A stretch of DNA of 64,000 nucleotides from Bog-532 sp963732345 (lineage in GTDB: Bacteria > Actinomycetota > Actinomycetes > Streptosporangiales > Streptosporangiaceae). The notes below the pieces were generated by a model. That model was given only the letters and a program-made list of their open reading frames with translations. It was not told the DNA's origin and did not search any database. Shown piece after piece: positions 50,992 through 59,050 of the stretch. The DNA is taken from assembly GCA_963732345.1 (NCBI GenBank), contig CAVSZI010000023.1, positions 124,001-188,000 of the forward strand. Direction: 5' to 3'. A program made the translations under genes and the position numbers. Numbering within the stretch: the first letter of the stretch is position 1; each line of letters begins with the position of its first letter.

Positions 50992-51588
50992 TCAGGCCGG
51001 GGCGCGGCCGGCCAGCAGTTCGGCGACCTGCGCGGCGATATGCCGGGCGGCGGCCTCGATGAGGTCCAGGACGGCGCCGAAGTCGCTGGAATCGCCGCCG
51101 TAGGGATCGGGGATGTCGAGGCCGTCCCCCTCGGCCTCGCCGACGGCCTCGGCCCGGCCCCCGGCCTCGCCCTGGCCGGGAAGACCGCCAGCCTCGCCGA
51201 ACAGCATGATCCGGTCACCGCCGATCCCGGCCCGGGCCGCCATCCGGCGCAGGTCCGCAAGGTTATGCTGGTCCATGGCCAGGATCAGGTCGCGGCTGGC
51301 CAGCCAGGACGGCTTGACCTGCCGGGCGCGGTGCGCCGACCCATCGTAGCCGCGGCGGCCCAGCTCGGCGCGGGCGTGAACGTCCATCTGGTGCCCGATG
51401 TGCCAGTCCCCCGTTCCGGCGCTGTCCACCCTGACCGCATCCGCCAGGCCGGCCGCCGCCAGCTCCGACGTCAGGGCGACCTCGGCCATGGGGGAACGGC
51501 AGATGTTACCCAGGCAGACCAGGCAGATCCGGTAGGGACCGTCGTGGTTCAGGGGCGGCGGCAGTGCCGCCGCAGGTGGCACGGACAT
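50992..51588 (-). CDS. Low-molecular-weight protein-tyrosine phosphatase
   Basis: 198 residues. The P-loop VCLGNICRS (Cys25 nucleophile, Arg31) and general acid DIPDPYGG are intact. The usual fold is kept (SAGTGDWHIGHQMD, ILAMDQHNLADL). An insertion of about 20 Gly/Glu/Ala residues (GGLPGQGEAGGRAEAVGEAEG) precedes the DPYGG loop and is unusual. It dephosphorylates phosphotyrosine or, with the neighbouring kinase, possibly sugar-phosphate adducts. Confidence 0.93.
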   Translation of the reverse strand: MSVPPAAALPPPLNHDGPYRICLVCLGNICRSPMAEVALTSELAAAGLADAVRVDSAGTGDWHIGHQMDVHARAELGRRGYDGSAHRARQVKPSWLASRDLILAMDQHNLADLRRMAARAGIGGDRIMLFGEAGGLPGQGEAGGRAEAVGEAEGDGLDIPDPYGGDSSDFGAVLDLIEAAARHIAAQVAELLAGRAPA

Positions 51589-51662
51589 GCCTCAAGGATG
51601 CCTGATGGTGCGCGGGGATCGAATCGGGGCCGGAAAGGGCGGCTGGGCGCCACCGGACGGGA

Positions 51663-53387
51663 TCAGCCCGCGACGTGGGCCAGCGCGGGGACGAAGCGGA
51701 AGGCGTCAACGGTGCCCCAGCCGCTGGCCAGGTCGTAACCCGGGCCGGCCGCGTAGCCCGCGACCTTGCTGCCGTAACTGTTGTCTCCGGTGGTCACGTC
51801 GACGATCCCGGTGGAATACGGGTCATTCTTGATCTGGCTGGCCGCGCCGAGCGCGTAGAGCGCCGCGTTGATGTTGCCGAGACGATGCCCAGCCAGCTGG
51901 TCGGCCAGGGCGACGACACCGGCGAAGATCGGCGTGGCCTCGCTCGTCCCGCCGAGAATCATCCAGCCCTTCCCGCTCGGCTCGAAGGTCTGGTAGACCC
52001 AGCAGCCGCCGCTGACGGCCGCCGACATCGAGATGTCCGGGGTGCCCCGGCTGCCGCCGACCACGCTCGCGACGCCGTCCTGGTAGCCGGGACGGCTGAA
52101 GATCCTCGAGACCCCGCCGCCGCCCGCACCGTACGTGTCGTTCCACACCTGATCCGGCCGGATCTTGTTGCCGTCCTGGGCGAGCAACAGCTGCGTGCCG
52201 CCCACCGAGGTGACGAGCGGGTCCGACGAGGGCCAGGCGATGGCGCGGTACGGATAGAGGGTGGCGCCGTCCAGTTCGTCGTTCGTGGCACCGGTGTCCC
52301 CGGAGGCCGCCAGGACGGTGACGTGATGGCGGGCCGCCTCCACGAACGCGCCGCGGAGGCTCAGTAGCTTCAAGTAGTCGCCCTGGTCGAAGCCCGGGAA
52401 CGTGTTCTCGGTCGCGCCGAAGCTCTGGCTGATCACGTCGCCCAGGTTGTGGTCGATCACGTACTGTTCGGCGCCCATCATCTCCGGGAAGCCGGTGATG
52501 CCCTCGGTCTCGGCGTCCGGCGTCTCGAGCAGCAGGATGTTCGCCCCGGGAGCGATCGCGTGGGCGTATTCGACGTCGAGCGTGGTCTCTTCGGCCCAGC
52601 CGACCATGCTCGCGTCGCCCGGGTTGAACGTGGGGATCTTGCCGAACGAGAGGATGTTCAGGGTCGGGGGGTCGGGGAAACCCCATTGCTTGTCGAACAC
52701 CGACAGGTCGTTGCGGATGGTCGGGGAGCCGAACGAATCAACGATCACGATCGTCCGGCCCTTGCCAGTGACGTTCAGGCGGTACAGCGGGTTCAGGTCG
52801 TAGGCGACGCGGTACTGCACCGGGCTGTAGCAGCGAAGCTTGATCGTCTGCAGGCACTCGGCGGTGCTGAGCGGGTTCGGATCCTGGAGCCGGATTACCG
52901 GTGCTCCGGCGACCGCTGGGATGGGTGCCGCCCCGCCGCCGAACGCCGCCGCACCCGCGATGGTGCTGACCACGGGCCGTTCGGCCGTCGTGCTGGCCCC
53001 AGCGTTCGTGCTGGCCCCAGCGTTCGTGCTGGGGCCGGCTGGGTGGCTGGCCCCGGCTGGGTGGCGGGCAGTGAGGGCGGCGGAAATGACCGGGGCAGGG
53101 GTGACAGTGGCCGCGGCGATCCCGGCGGCGGGCAGGGTGAGCGCTGCCGTGAGGGCCGCCAGCCGGAACGTCCGGTTGCGCCTCGTGGCGCGGGCGGTGC
53201 CCGGCTCGGCGGCGGTGCCCGGCTCGGCGGCGGTGCCCGGCTCGGCGGCGGTGCCCGGCTCGGCGGCGGTGCCCGGCTCATGCCGCAGGGACCCCGCAGC
53301 GCGGCAAAGCGCGGACCTGCGGGGGCTTGGCAGCATGGCGCTCCTCATTGGCACGGCGCGCCGACAGCCCGGCACTCCACCGCTCAC
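51663..53387 (-). CDS. S53-family (sedolisin) serine-carboxyl peptidase
   Basis: 574 residues. The catalytic residues are visible: Glu267 and Asp271 (WAEETTLDVEYAHA), oxyanion Asp364 (ASGDTGATND) and Ser482 (GGTSEATP). The C-terminal calcium loop appears in DLASGWGTVDAFRF. A hydrophobic export segment (about 74-95) follows an N-terminal region of five EPGTA-type units encoded by 15-bp repeats (about 53195-53280), and a second low-complexity TNAGAS stretch lies after it. I see no recognisable pro-kumamolisin prodomain, which sedolisins usually need. The true start may be downstream of ATG 53387. Confidence 0.9.
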   Translation of the reverse strand: MSGGVPGCRRAVPMRSAMLPSPRRSALCRAAGSLRHEPGTAAEPGTAAEPGTAAEPGTAAEPGTARATRRNRTFRLAALTAALTLPAAGIAAATVTPAPVISAALTARHPAGASHPAGPSTNAGASTNAGASTTAERPVVSTIAGAAAFGGGAAPIPAVAGAPVIRLQDPNPLSTAECLQTIKLRCYSPVQYRVAYDLNPLYRLNVTGKGRTIVIVDSFGSPTIRNDLSVFDKQWGFPDPPTLNILSFGKIPTFNPGDASMVGWAEETTLDVEYAHAIAPGANILLLETPDAETEGITGFPEMMGAEQYVIDHNLGDVISQSFGATENTFPGFDQGDYLKLLSLRGAFVEAARHHVTVLAASGDTGATNDELDGATLYPYRAIAWPSSDPLVTSVGGTQLLLAQDGNKIRPDQVWNDTYGAGGGGVSRIFSRPGYQDGVASVVGGSRGTPDISMSAAVSGGCWVYQTFEPSGKGWMILGGTSEATPIFAGVVALADQLAGHRLGNINAALYALGAASQIKNDPYSTGIVDVTTGDNSYGSKVAGYAAGPGYDLASGWGTVDAFRFVPALAHVAG

Positions 53388-53778
53388 GGTCTCACCCCAG
53401 CGCGGATTCGCGCAATACGCAATGCTTTATGGGCGCGTCTTGGGGCAACCTTTGCCCGTGAGTACCACATTGTGTTCGGCACTATTCAGTTATGAGTGTT
53501 TGGGGCCGGGGGGCCGATATGTCATCGATGGACAGGACAGCGGCCGGTTTCGGCTATCAGCGGCCGGCCCTGCCATCAACGGCGCAGGTCAGATGGCAGA
53601 TTACTGTCGGTAGTCAGTTGATGACAGCGTTGCCGCCTTCGCCGCCCGGAGGCAGGCGATCGCCTCCGGCGGCCGCGCGGAACGGGGCGGGGGGCGACAC
53701 GGGTGGCGAGCGGCGGGGCGGCAGGGATGGGGCGATTCGCGAAGCGAAAGGGGGCTTGCTAGTATCACTGAGGTTCGC
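53388..53778. other. Intergenic region between the sedolisin and tRNA-Lys
   Basis: No supportable gene. The first 100 bp should carry the sedolisin promoter, but I see no clear -35/-10 pair. The stretch after 53640 is a GC-rich, Gly-codon-like sequence without a start signal. Confidence 0.4.
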
Positions 53779-53851
53779 GCGCCGCTAGCTCAATTGGCAG
53801 AGCAGCAGACTCTTAATCTGCGGGTTCGGGGTTCAAGTCCCTGGCGGCGCA
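53779..53851 (+). tRNA. tRNA-Lys (anticodon CTT)
   Basis: Acceptor stem gcgccgc/gcggcgc, D arm gctc...gagc, anticodon stem cagac/atctg side with loop CTCTTAA (anticodon CTT), T arm with ggttcaagtcc. CCA is not cleanly encoded (sequence continues accc). It lies at the boundary between ordinary chromosome and the accessory right end. Confidence 0.95.
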
Positions 53852-54077
53852 CCCATTCTGACCTGGGACTATACCCGTTCCGGGCCCCCTCGTGCAGGCC
53901 GTTTCTGGCCCATGTTTGCTCCACGTTTGCTCGCCAGTCCAGACCTAGTCCCAAGGCCCGGCCTGGCACGCCCCCTGGACCCCCTGCCGATGGCTATACA
54001 GAGCGTGACATCGACCGGATTGCGCGGCTGCAGGGCTCGCGCCCCAGGCGGGCGGTCCCGCGAGTGACACCTTGACA

Positions 54078-54323
54078 GTCCCGCTCGCCGAGCCCGATCA
54101 GGTCGGCTCCATCTCAGGCTGGGCCGAGGGTCAACCCGCAACACGGTCCAGTCCGGGATCCGCTATGGCGTCGGCTCAGCAGCGGGCAGAGCCTCCGCCC
54201 TCAGGACTGTCACGCCAGGGTTGCCTGCCAGGTGTAGGAGAGGTACATCGGCTGCTGGCACCCGGTACCGCACAGATCGGCGACATCGTGATCACCGCGA
54301 CGCGCCGCGGCTTGTGCCGCACT
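54078..54323. repeat. Direct repeat, copy A, left of the DUF389 gene
   Basis: About 246 bp nearly identical to 55916-56185, in the same orientation. Copy B contains an extra ~24 bp (around 56076-56100). The repeat has weak coding character (plus-frame EVHRLLAPGTAQIGDIVITA) but no start or recognised family. Confidence 0.92.
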
Positions 54324-54339
54324 CCCGGTCTGCGGCGGC

Positions 54340-54625
54340 TTGCCCTGTGCCTGGAGGTTTGCAGGGCGTGGGGCGGGATGTTGCACCTGGGCTGGCCCGG
54401 CCGGGTTCTCGCCGACGCCAGCCGTGCGCTGTACCGGCGCCTTGGTGTGGGGCGCGCGCCGCTATGGCGGGTCTGCTCAGGCGGTACGCTCACGGCCTGC
54501 ATCGCCGCTGCGGCGCGCGGGCATCGCCAGAAAGGGCCCGGCTGGCGGAAGACACCCGGCAGCTCGGCGCCGACGCCGTCACGGGTGGTGCGGCAGCTGT
54601 GGCTGCCACGGGGCTGACGCCCCAC
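54340..54625 (+). pseudogene. Redoxin-domain protein remnant
   Basis: The plus frame reads WPGRVLADASRALYRRLGVG, RAPLWRVCSGGTL, then loses frame; another frame gives RARLAEDTRQLGADAVTGG. These match the C-terminal half of a family of actinobacterial AhpC/TSA-like proteins (DxxRxLYRRLGLGRAPxWRVYSPGTL...). No N-terminal active-site region is present. Confidence 0.55.
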
Positions 54626-54826
54626 ACGCGGCCAGCATGACGGTGCAGGACATGGTGTCCGCCTCTGGAAGCCCGCCACCGCGCTGCGGATGAGGCACGT
54701 GGCAGCGCAGCGGGCCGCTGGCATCGTTCACGACCTGGCGGCCCGGCGGAGCGGGCACCAGGCTTAGCTTGGCTACGGGCAATTAGAGCACCAGTGAACG
54801 CCGGAGCCGCACCCAGGGAGCATCAC

Positions 54827-55813
54827 GTGATCCACTTGCGCATCGTCGTGGCGGCCGGCAAGGCCGTGCGGACCCGCAAGCTGCTGGAGGCAAGCTCGTC
54901 GGTCTCTAACCTTGTCTGCCTTCCCGGCGCGGTCCGGCATCCGGACGGCGACCTCCTGTTCTGCGACGTCACTTCCAAAGACGCCAGCTCCGTCGTCGCC
55001 AGCCTGCGCGACCTCGACGTCCCGGTCGGAGGGTCGATTGCCATCGAGCCCATCCACAGCCTCATATCCGAGGGGGCGATGGCCACCGAGAGCAGCGCCA
55101 GTTCCTCCGACACGGTGGTCTGGGAGGAGGTAGACACCAGGACGGCGGGGATGACCGCCCTGTCCGCGCAGTTCCTGGCCCTCATGGTGCTGGCCATGCT
55201 CATCGCCATGGCCGGCATCCTGCAGGCAAGCGCCATCCTGATAGTCGGCGCAATGATCGTGGGACCTGACTTCGGGCCGGTCGCCGGCGTGTGCGTGGCC
55301 ACAGTCGAACGCCGCGGCGGGCCGGCGGCACGCTCGCTCGCGACCCTGATCGGCGGTTTCGCGTTCGGCATCGTGAGCAGCGGCCTCACCGCCCTGGCGC
55401 TTCGTCACCTCGGGGCCTTTCCCTCCCAGCTCATTGAGACACCCCAGCATCTGCCTCAGGCCGTGTCCGTGGTGGTGGGCACACCGGGGTTCTTCACCTT
55501 CTTCGTCGCCTTCGTCGCGGGCATTGCCGGGATGCTCTCGCTCAGCACCGCCAAGTTCGGCGTCCTGATCGGCGTCCTGGTCTCGGTCACCACCATCCCC
55601 GCTGCCGCCAACGTGGCCCTGGCCGCCGCCTACGCGCGCTGGCCCATCGCGGCAGGCTCGGCGGCGCAGCTCGGCGCGAACATCCTCACCCTGCTGGCCG
55701 CAGGAACCCTCACCCTGACGGTGCAGCGCGCCGGTTACGCCCGACGGCGGCGCTCCCAGCGCCGCCACGACCCGGCGCGAGCAGCTGCCGGGCTACCCGC
55801 CGCCGGGCGCTGA
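54827..55813 (+). CDS. DUF389-family membrane protein
   Basis: GTG 54827 follows agggag at correct spacing (an upstream GTG at 54794 is open), giving 328 residues. A cytoplasmic ferredoxin-like N-terminal domain (about 1-80) precedes six or seven membrane segments with the family signature ILQASAILIVGAMIVGPDFGPV. Further segments include LIGGFAFGIVSSGLTAL, FFVAFVAGIAGMLSLSTAKFGVLIGVLVSVTTIPAAANVALA (in pieces) and QLGANILTLLAAGTLTL. The function is unknown; a transport or channel role has been suggested for the family. It is flanked by a 250-bp direct repeat. Confidence 0.9.
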   Translation: MIHLRIVVAAGKAVRTRKLLEASSSVSNLVCLPGAVRHPDGDLLFCDVTSKDASSVVASLRDLDVPVGGSIAIEPIHSLISEGAMATESSASSSDTVVWEEVDTRTAGMTALSAQFLALMVLAMLIAMAGILQASAILIVGAMIVGPDFGPVAGVCVATVERRGGPAARSLATLIGGFAFGIVSSGLTALALRHLGAFPSQLIETPQHLPQAVSVVVGTPGFFTFFVAFVAGIAGMLSLSTAKFGVLIGVLVSVTTIPAAANVALAAAYARWPIAAGSAAQLGANILTLLAAGTLTLTVQRAGYARRRRSQRRHDPARAAAGLPAAGR

Positions 55814-55915
55814 CGGCAGCCGGACCCGGCCGGCCATCTGACCGGCCAGCCCCGGACCTGCCCCCCGTGCCCGGTACTCACATCGTTGCCGGTGACACCG
55901 GGCCGTCCGCTTGTT

Positions 55916-56185
55916 GTCCCGCTCGCCGAGCCCGATCAGGTCGGCTCCATCTCAGGGTGGGCCGAGGGTCAAACCCGCAACACGGTCCAGTCCGGGATCC
56001 GCTATGGCGCCGGCTCAGCAGCGGGCCAGAGCCTCCGCCCTCAGGACTGTCACGCCAGGGTTGCCTGCCGGGTCTATGAGAGGTCCACCGGAGGTGCACG
56101 CGAGGTACATCGGCTGCTGGCACCCGGTACCGCACAGATCGGCGACATCGTGATCACCGCGACGCGCCGCGGCTTGTGCCGCACT
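55916..56185. repeat. Direct repeat, copy B, right of the DUF389 gene
   Basis: Same orientation and near identity to 54078-54323, about 100 bp beyond the DUF389 stop. The two copies bound a 1.6-kb segment and could mediate its deletion by recombination. Confidence 0.92.
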
Positions 56186-56333
56186 GCGAGCCCGGCTCCG
56201 GCCGTGGGCCTGCTGCTGCTCTGACCAGCCAGCCGGCCGTATTCCGGGCCGTAGCGCCGCCGAAGCCGGCGGCGCCTGATCGTCATCACGCCCGCTGCCA
56301 GCACCCCGGCTGGGCGGAATCGAGAAGACGCTC

Positions 56334-56657
56334 TTGGAGAAGGATCGTCGTCTCGGGTCACTGTTCGCGATATTCACGAGGCTGACGTGCCATGAGGCAA
56401 TGGCCGGGACCGAGCGGATCGAGGCCGGGCCGCGGCAGCGGCTACGGCCATTTGTGGCGGGCACCATCGGGCTGATCGCGGTCATCGGCGTGCTCATGCT
56501 CAGCTTCCTGATCCACAGCGGGCCGGCATGCCCGGCTACCGATACCGCCCCGGGCCGGCACACTCAGCCGCTGAGAGCCGACAGCACTGCCTGCCCGGCC
56601 CGGCACTCAACCAGCAAGGGCAGGACGCCCGCTGATCCGCCCCAGCAGGGCCGGTGA
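56334..56657 (+). CDS. Small single-pass membrane protein, hypothetical
   Basis: 107 residues (or 85 from ATG 56400, MAGTERIEAG). A basic stretch QRLRPF precedes one membrane helix VAGTIGLIAVIGVLMLSFLI, then a hydrophilic Thr/Pro/Arg-rich tail with two Cys. No family recognised. No good ribosome-binding site at ATG 56334, though gagaag is nearby. Confidence 0.4.
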   Translation: MEKDRRLGSLFAIFTRLTCHEAMAGTERIEAGPRQRLRPFVAGTIGLIAVIGVLMLSFLIHSGPACPATDTAPGRHTQPLRADSTACPARHSTSKGRTPADPPQQGR

Positions 56658-57253
56658 ATAAGGCCGCCGCGGGCCCGGGGCGCTCAAGTCAGCCGGCATC
56701 TGATGCCGGGCCGCCGCCCGGCTGCGGATGAGGCCGACGGCGGCGCGGACGACATCGCCGACCAGATGGTGAGGGGAAGTCGTGGCTGCGTGCGTGGGAG
56801 TGCAGCAGCATAACGAAGGCCTCGCTGGGAGCCTGTGCAGCTGCTTAGCGAGGATCCCTGGCCTGCTCGATCATGACGCGGGCCGCACAGCGCGGCCGGA
56901 AGCTGCCTGGTCATGAGTTCATGCGCGTGGACCGGGCGTTGCTGCACGATTCCGATCGCGGGAACGTCGGCCAGCGCCCTGGCCGCTGCGTCATTCCCGG
57001 GTCCAGGCCGTCAGGATGTCGCTGGCCATGACGACCTGCCCGGTCTGGTAGCAGCCCAGGACGGCCCTCGCCGCGCTGGATATGAGGCTGCTCTGCGACC
57101 TGGGCCTGCCCGGGGTCCATGCGTCCTGCCTGACGGGCGGGCCGCCACCCGTGAGGCGGTGCCAGTTGCGGCCGGAGGAGCCTGCTGGCGCCAGGCAGTG
57201 CACGCGAACGGCGGACCGGGTCTATCGCGGCCGGGAACCGCTCGTCTCTGGCG
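56658..57253. other. Gene-poor stretch before acetate kinase
   Basis: Frames on both strands are short and unrelated to families I know. A minus-strand piece, AVLGCYQTGQVVMASDILTAW, has coding character but no start or continuation. Probably decayed DNA of the dormancy/stress-type neighbourhood. Confidence 0.35.
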
Positions 57254-58372
57254 TTATGGGCTGCTGAGCAGCCGCCGCGCCTCGCCGGCGATCTGCAGGT
57301 CTTCGCGGGCGGTGATCACCAGGGTCCGCACGGCCGCCGCGGCGGCGGTGATGTCGCGGTCATCGCGGGCATGATCGTTGCGGTGGATGTCGACGGCGAC
57401 GCCGAGGTAGGCCAGCCGCTCGGCCGCCCGGTGCCGGATCATGGCTGAGCCCTCGCCGACGCCGCCGGTGAACGCGAGCACATCGATTCCTGAAGTCGCG
57501 GCGCTCATCGCCGCGACGCCGCCTGCCAGCCGGTGGATGTAGACGTCGATGGCCAGCCGCGCGTCCGGATCACCGCGATCCGCCGCGGCCTGCACCTCGC
57601 GCATGTCGCCGGTCCCGGCCAGGGCAAGCAGCCCGGACCGCTGCTCCAGTGCGGTGGCGACCTCGCGCGGCGGGAGGTGCTCGTGCTCTTCGAGCCAGAG
57701 CACCAGGCCAGGATCCACGGTGCCGGAACGGGTCGCCATGACCAGCCCTTCCAGCGGGGTGAAACCCATGGTGGTGTCTACGCTGCGGCCATCGAGCACG
57801 GCCGCCAGCGAGGCGCCCGCGCCAAGGTGGCAGGTCACGATCCGCAGGCCGGTCACCGGACGGCCGAGCAGCTGCGCGGCACGCTTGGAGCAATAGGCGT
57901 GCGACAGCCCGTGGAAGCCGTAGCGGCGGATCGCGTAGCGCTCCTGCCATTCGCGGGGCACCGCGTAAGTCGCGGCGGCCGGGGGGATGGTCGTGTGGAA
58001 GGCCGTATCGAAGCAGGCGACTGCGGCCACGCCGGGCAGCTGCGCGGTGACCGCGTCGAGCGCGGCCAGGGACTTGGGCTGATGCAGCGGGGCGAGGTCG
58101 GTCAGGTCCCGCAACTGCTCCCGCACCGCACCGTCGATCAGGACCGGGCCGGTGAACATCGTCCCGCCGTGCACGATACGATGACCCACCACATCGGGCT
58201 CACCCCACCCCTGCAGGACCCCGGCGAGGCTGGAGGTATCGAATCCGCCAGGCCCCGCGGGCAGGTCAGCGCTGTGCTCGATGGCGTTCCGGGCGTCAAG
58301 CAGGCGCAGCTTGAGGCTGGAGGACCCGGCGTTGACGACCAGAACCCGCACCGTCAGCCCCGTCCCGTCCAT
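57254..58372 (-). CDS. ackA: Acetate kinase
   Basis: It interconverts acetate + ATP and acetyl phosphate + ADP. 372 residues with VLVVNAGSSSLKLRLLD (N-terminal phosphate loop), GHRIVHGG, FDTAFHTTIPP, YGFHGLSHAYCSKRAA, THLGAGAS-like CHLGAGASLAAV, GFTPLEGLVMATRSGTVDP and FTGGVGEGS. No phosphotransacetylase gene lies beside it; a phosphoketolase/ackA dormancy arrangement is possible outside the window. The start is uncertain: GTG 58351 (VRVLVVNAGSSS) lies directly after the stop of the small upstream ORF. Confidence 0.93.
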   Translation of the reverse strand: MDGTGLTVRVLVVNAGSSSLKLRLLDARNAIEHSADLPAGPGGFDTSSLAGVLQGWGEPDVVGHRIVHGGTMFTGPVLIDGAVREQLRDLTDLAPLHQPKSLAALDAVTAQLPGVAAVACFDTAFHTTIPPAAATYAVPREWQERYAIRRYGFHGLSHAYCSKRAAQLLGRPVTGLRIVTCHLGAGASLAAVLDGRSVDTTMGFTPLEGLVMATRSGTVDPGLVLWLEEHEHLPPREVATALEQRSGLLALAGTGDMREVQAAADRGDPDARLAIDVYIHRLAGGVAAMSAATSGIDVLAFTGGVGEGSAMIRHRAAERLAYLGVAVDIHRNDHARDDRDITAAAAAVRTLVITAREDLQIAGEARRLLSSP

Positions 58373-58527
58373 CCGGTGACCGCCGGGCCGTCTTCCGGGA
58401 ACCGTTCAGGCACATCCTCACACTGGCCGACCAAGCGCTCGCAGCAGGCCAGGGCACAGCGGGCTTCCGGAGCAGCTGAAGCGGAATGCCGCCAGCGCGC
58501 CACGGCCTGGTGGTTCTCGATCCCCAC
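58354..58527 (-). CDS. 57-aa ORF coupled to ackA
   Basis: GTG 58527 lies six bases after a near-perfect aggagg, and the frame ends at 58354, overlapping or abutting the ackA start. The product (GIENHQAVARWRHSASAA..., with three Cys in CALACCERLVGQCED) is not recognised. The strong ribosome-binding site and overlap make translation and coupling to ackA plausible. It could also be an upstream control ORF. Confidence 0.45.
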   Translation of the reverse strand: MGIENHQAVARWRHSASAAPEARCALACCERLVGQCEDVPERFPEDGPAVTGWTGRG

Positions 58528-58629
58528 GTGAATTCCTCCTGCCGGCGACGGCCACGACAACGAAGAACGCCGCAACGGGGCCCCGATCGGATCCCCGGCC
58601 GGGCAGCGCGGCAGCAGACTGTGCCAGCC

Positions 58630-58955
58630 TTACCTTCGCCCGGTGAAGGGTAACAGGGTCATCAGCGACGGGGCGATCTTCACACCGCCGGCTTCATGGG
58701 TGCCCTGGTGCGGCCGGGCCGTGTTGTAGTGCGCTTGGTACTCGGCCAGGACGGTGCGCAGATGCGCCTCACCGAGAATTAGCACGCGGTCGAGGAGCTC
58801 TCGGCGCAGGGTGCCGACGAGCCGCTCGCAGATCGCGTTCATGCGCGGCGCCTGGACAGCGGTGCGCAGGATCCTGGTGCCGGCGGCCTGGAAGACGGCG
58901 TCGAACGAGGCGGTGAAGTTCGACCCGCGGTCGCGGATCAGGAACTTATTGCGAC
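58630..58955 (-). pseudogene. Integrase-core (rve) transposase, C-terminal fragment
   Basis: The minus strand reads KFLIRDRGSNFTASFDAVFQ, TRILRTAVQAPRMNAICERLVGTLRRELLDR, in pieces, and YQAHYNTARPHQG. This is the DDE core after the first Asp of an IS3/IS481-type transposase, with the DRGSNFT Asp and the ICERLVGTLRRE Glu. Homology begins at about 58955, so the helix-turn-helix and the first catalytic Asp are missing. It is immobile as it stands. Confidence 0.85.
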
Positions 58956-59050
58956 ACGAGGTCGCACGTGGTGAGTGAGCTTGTCGAGGAGGTCGGCTTG
59001 ATGCCGGGGACATAGCTACAGGTTTGTGTTCAACCTGTCCCCACCGTGAC

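Noticed and set aside
53779..56200. Integrated element with attL at tRNA-Lys
   Set aside because: I found no repeat of the tRNA 3' end downstream and no integrase or excisionase in the window.
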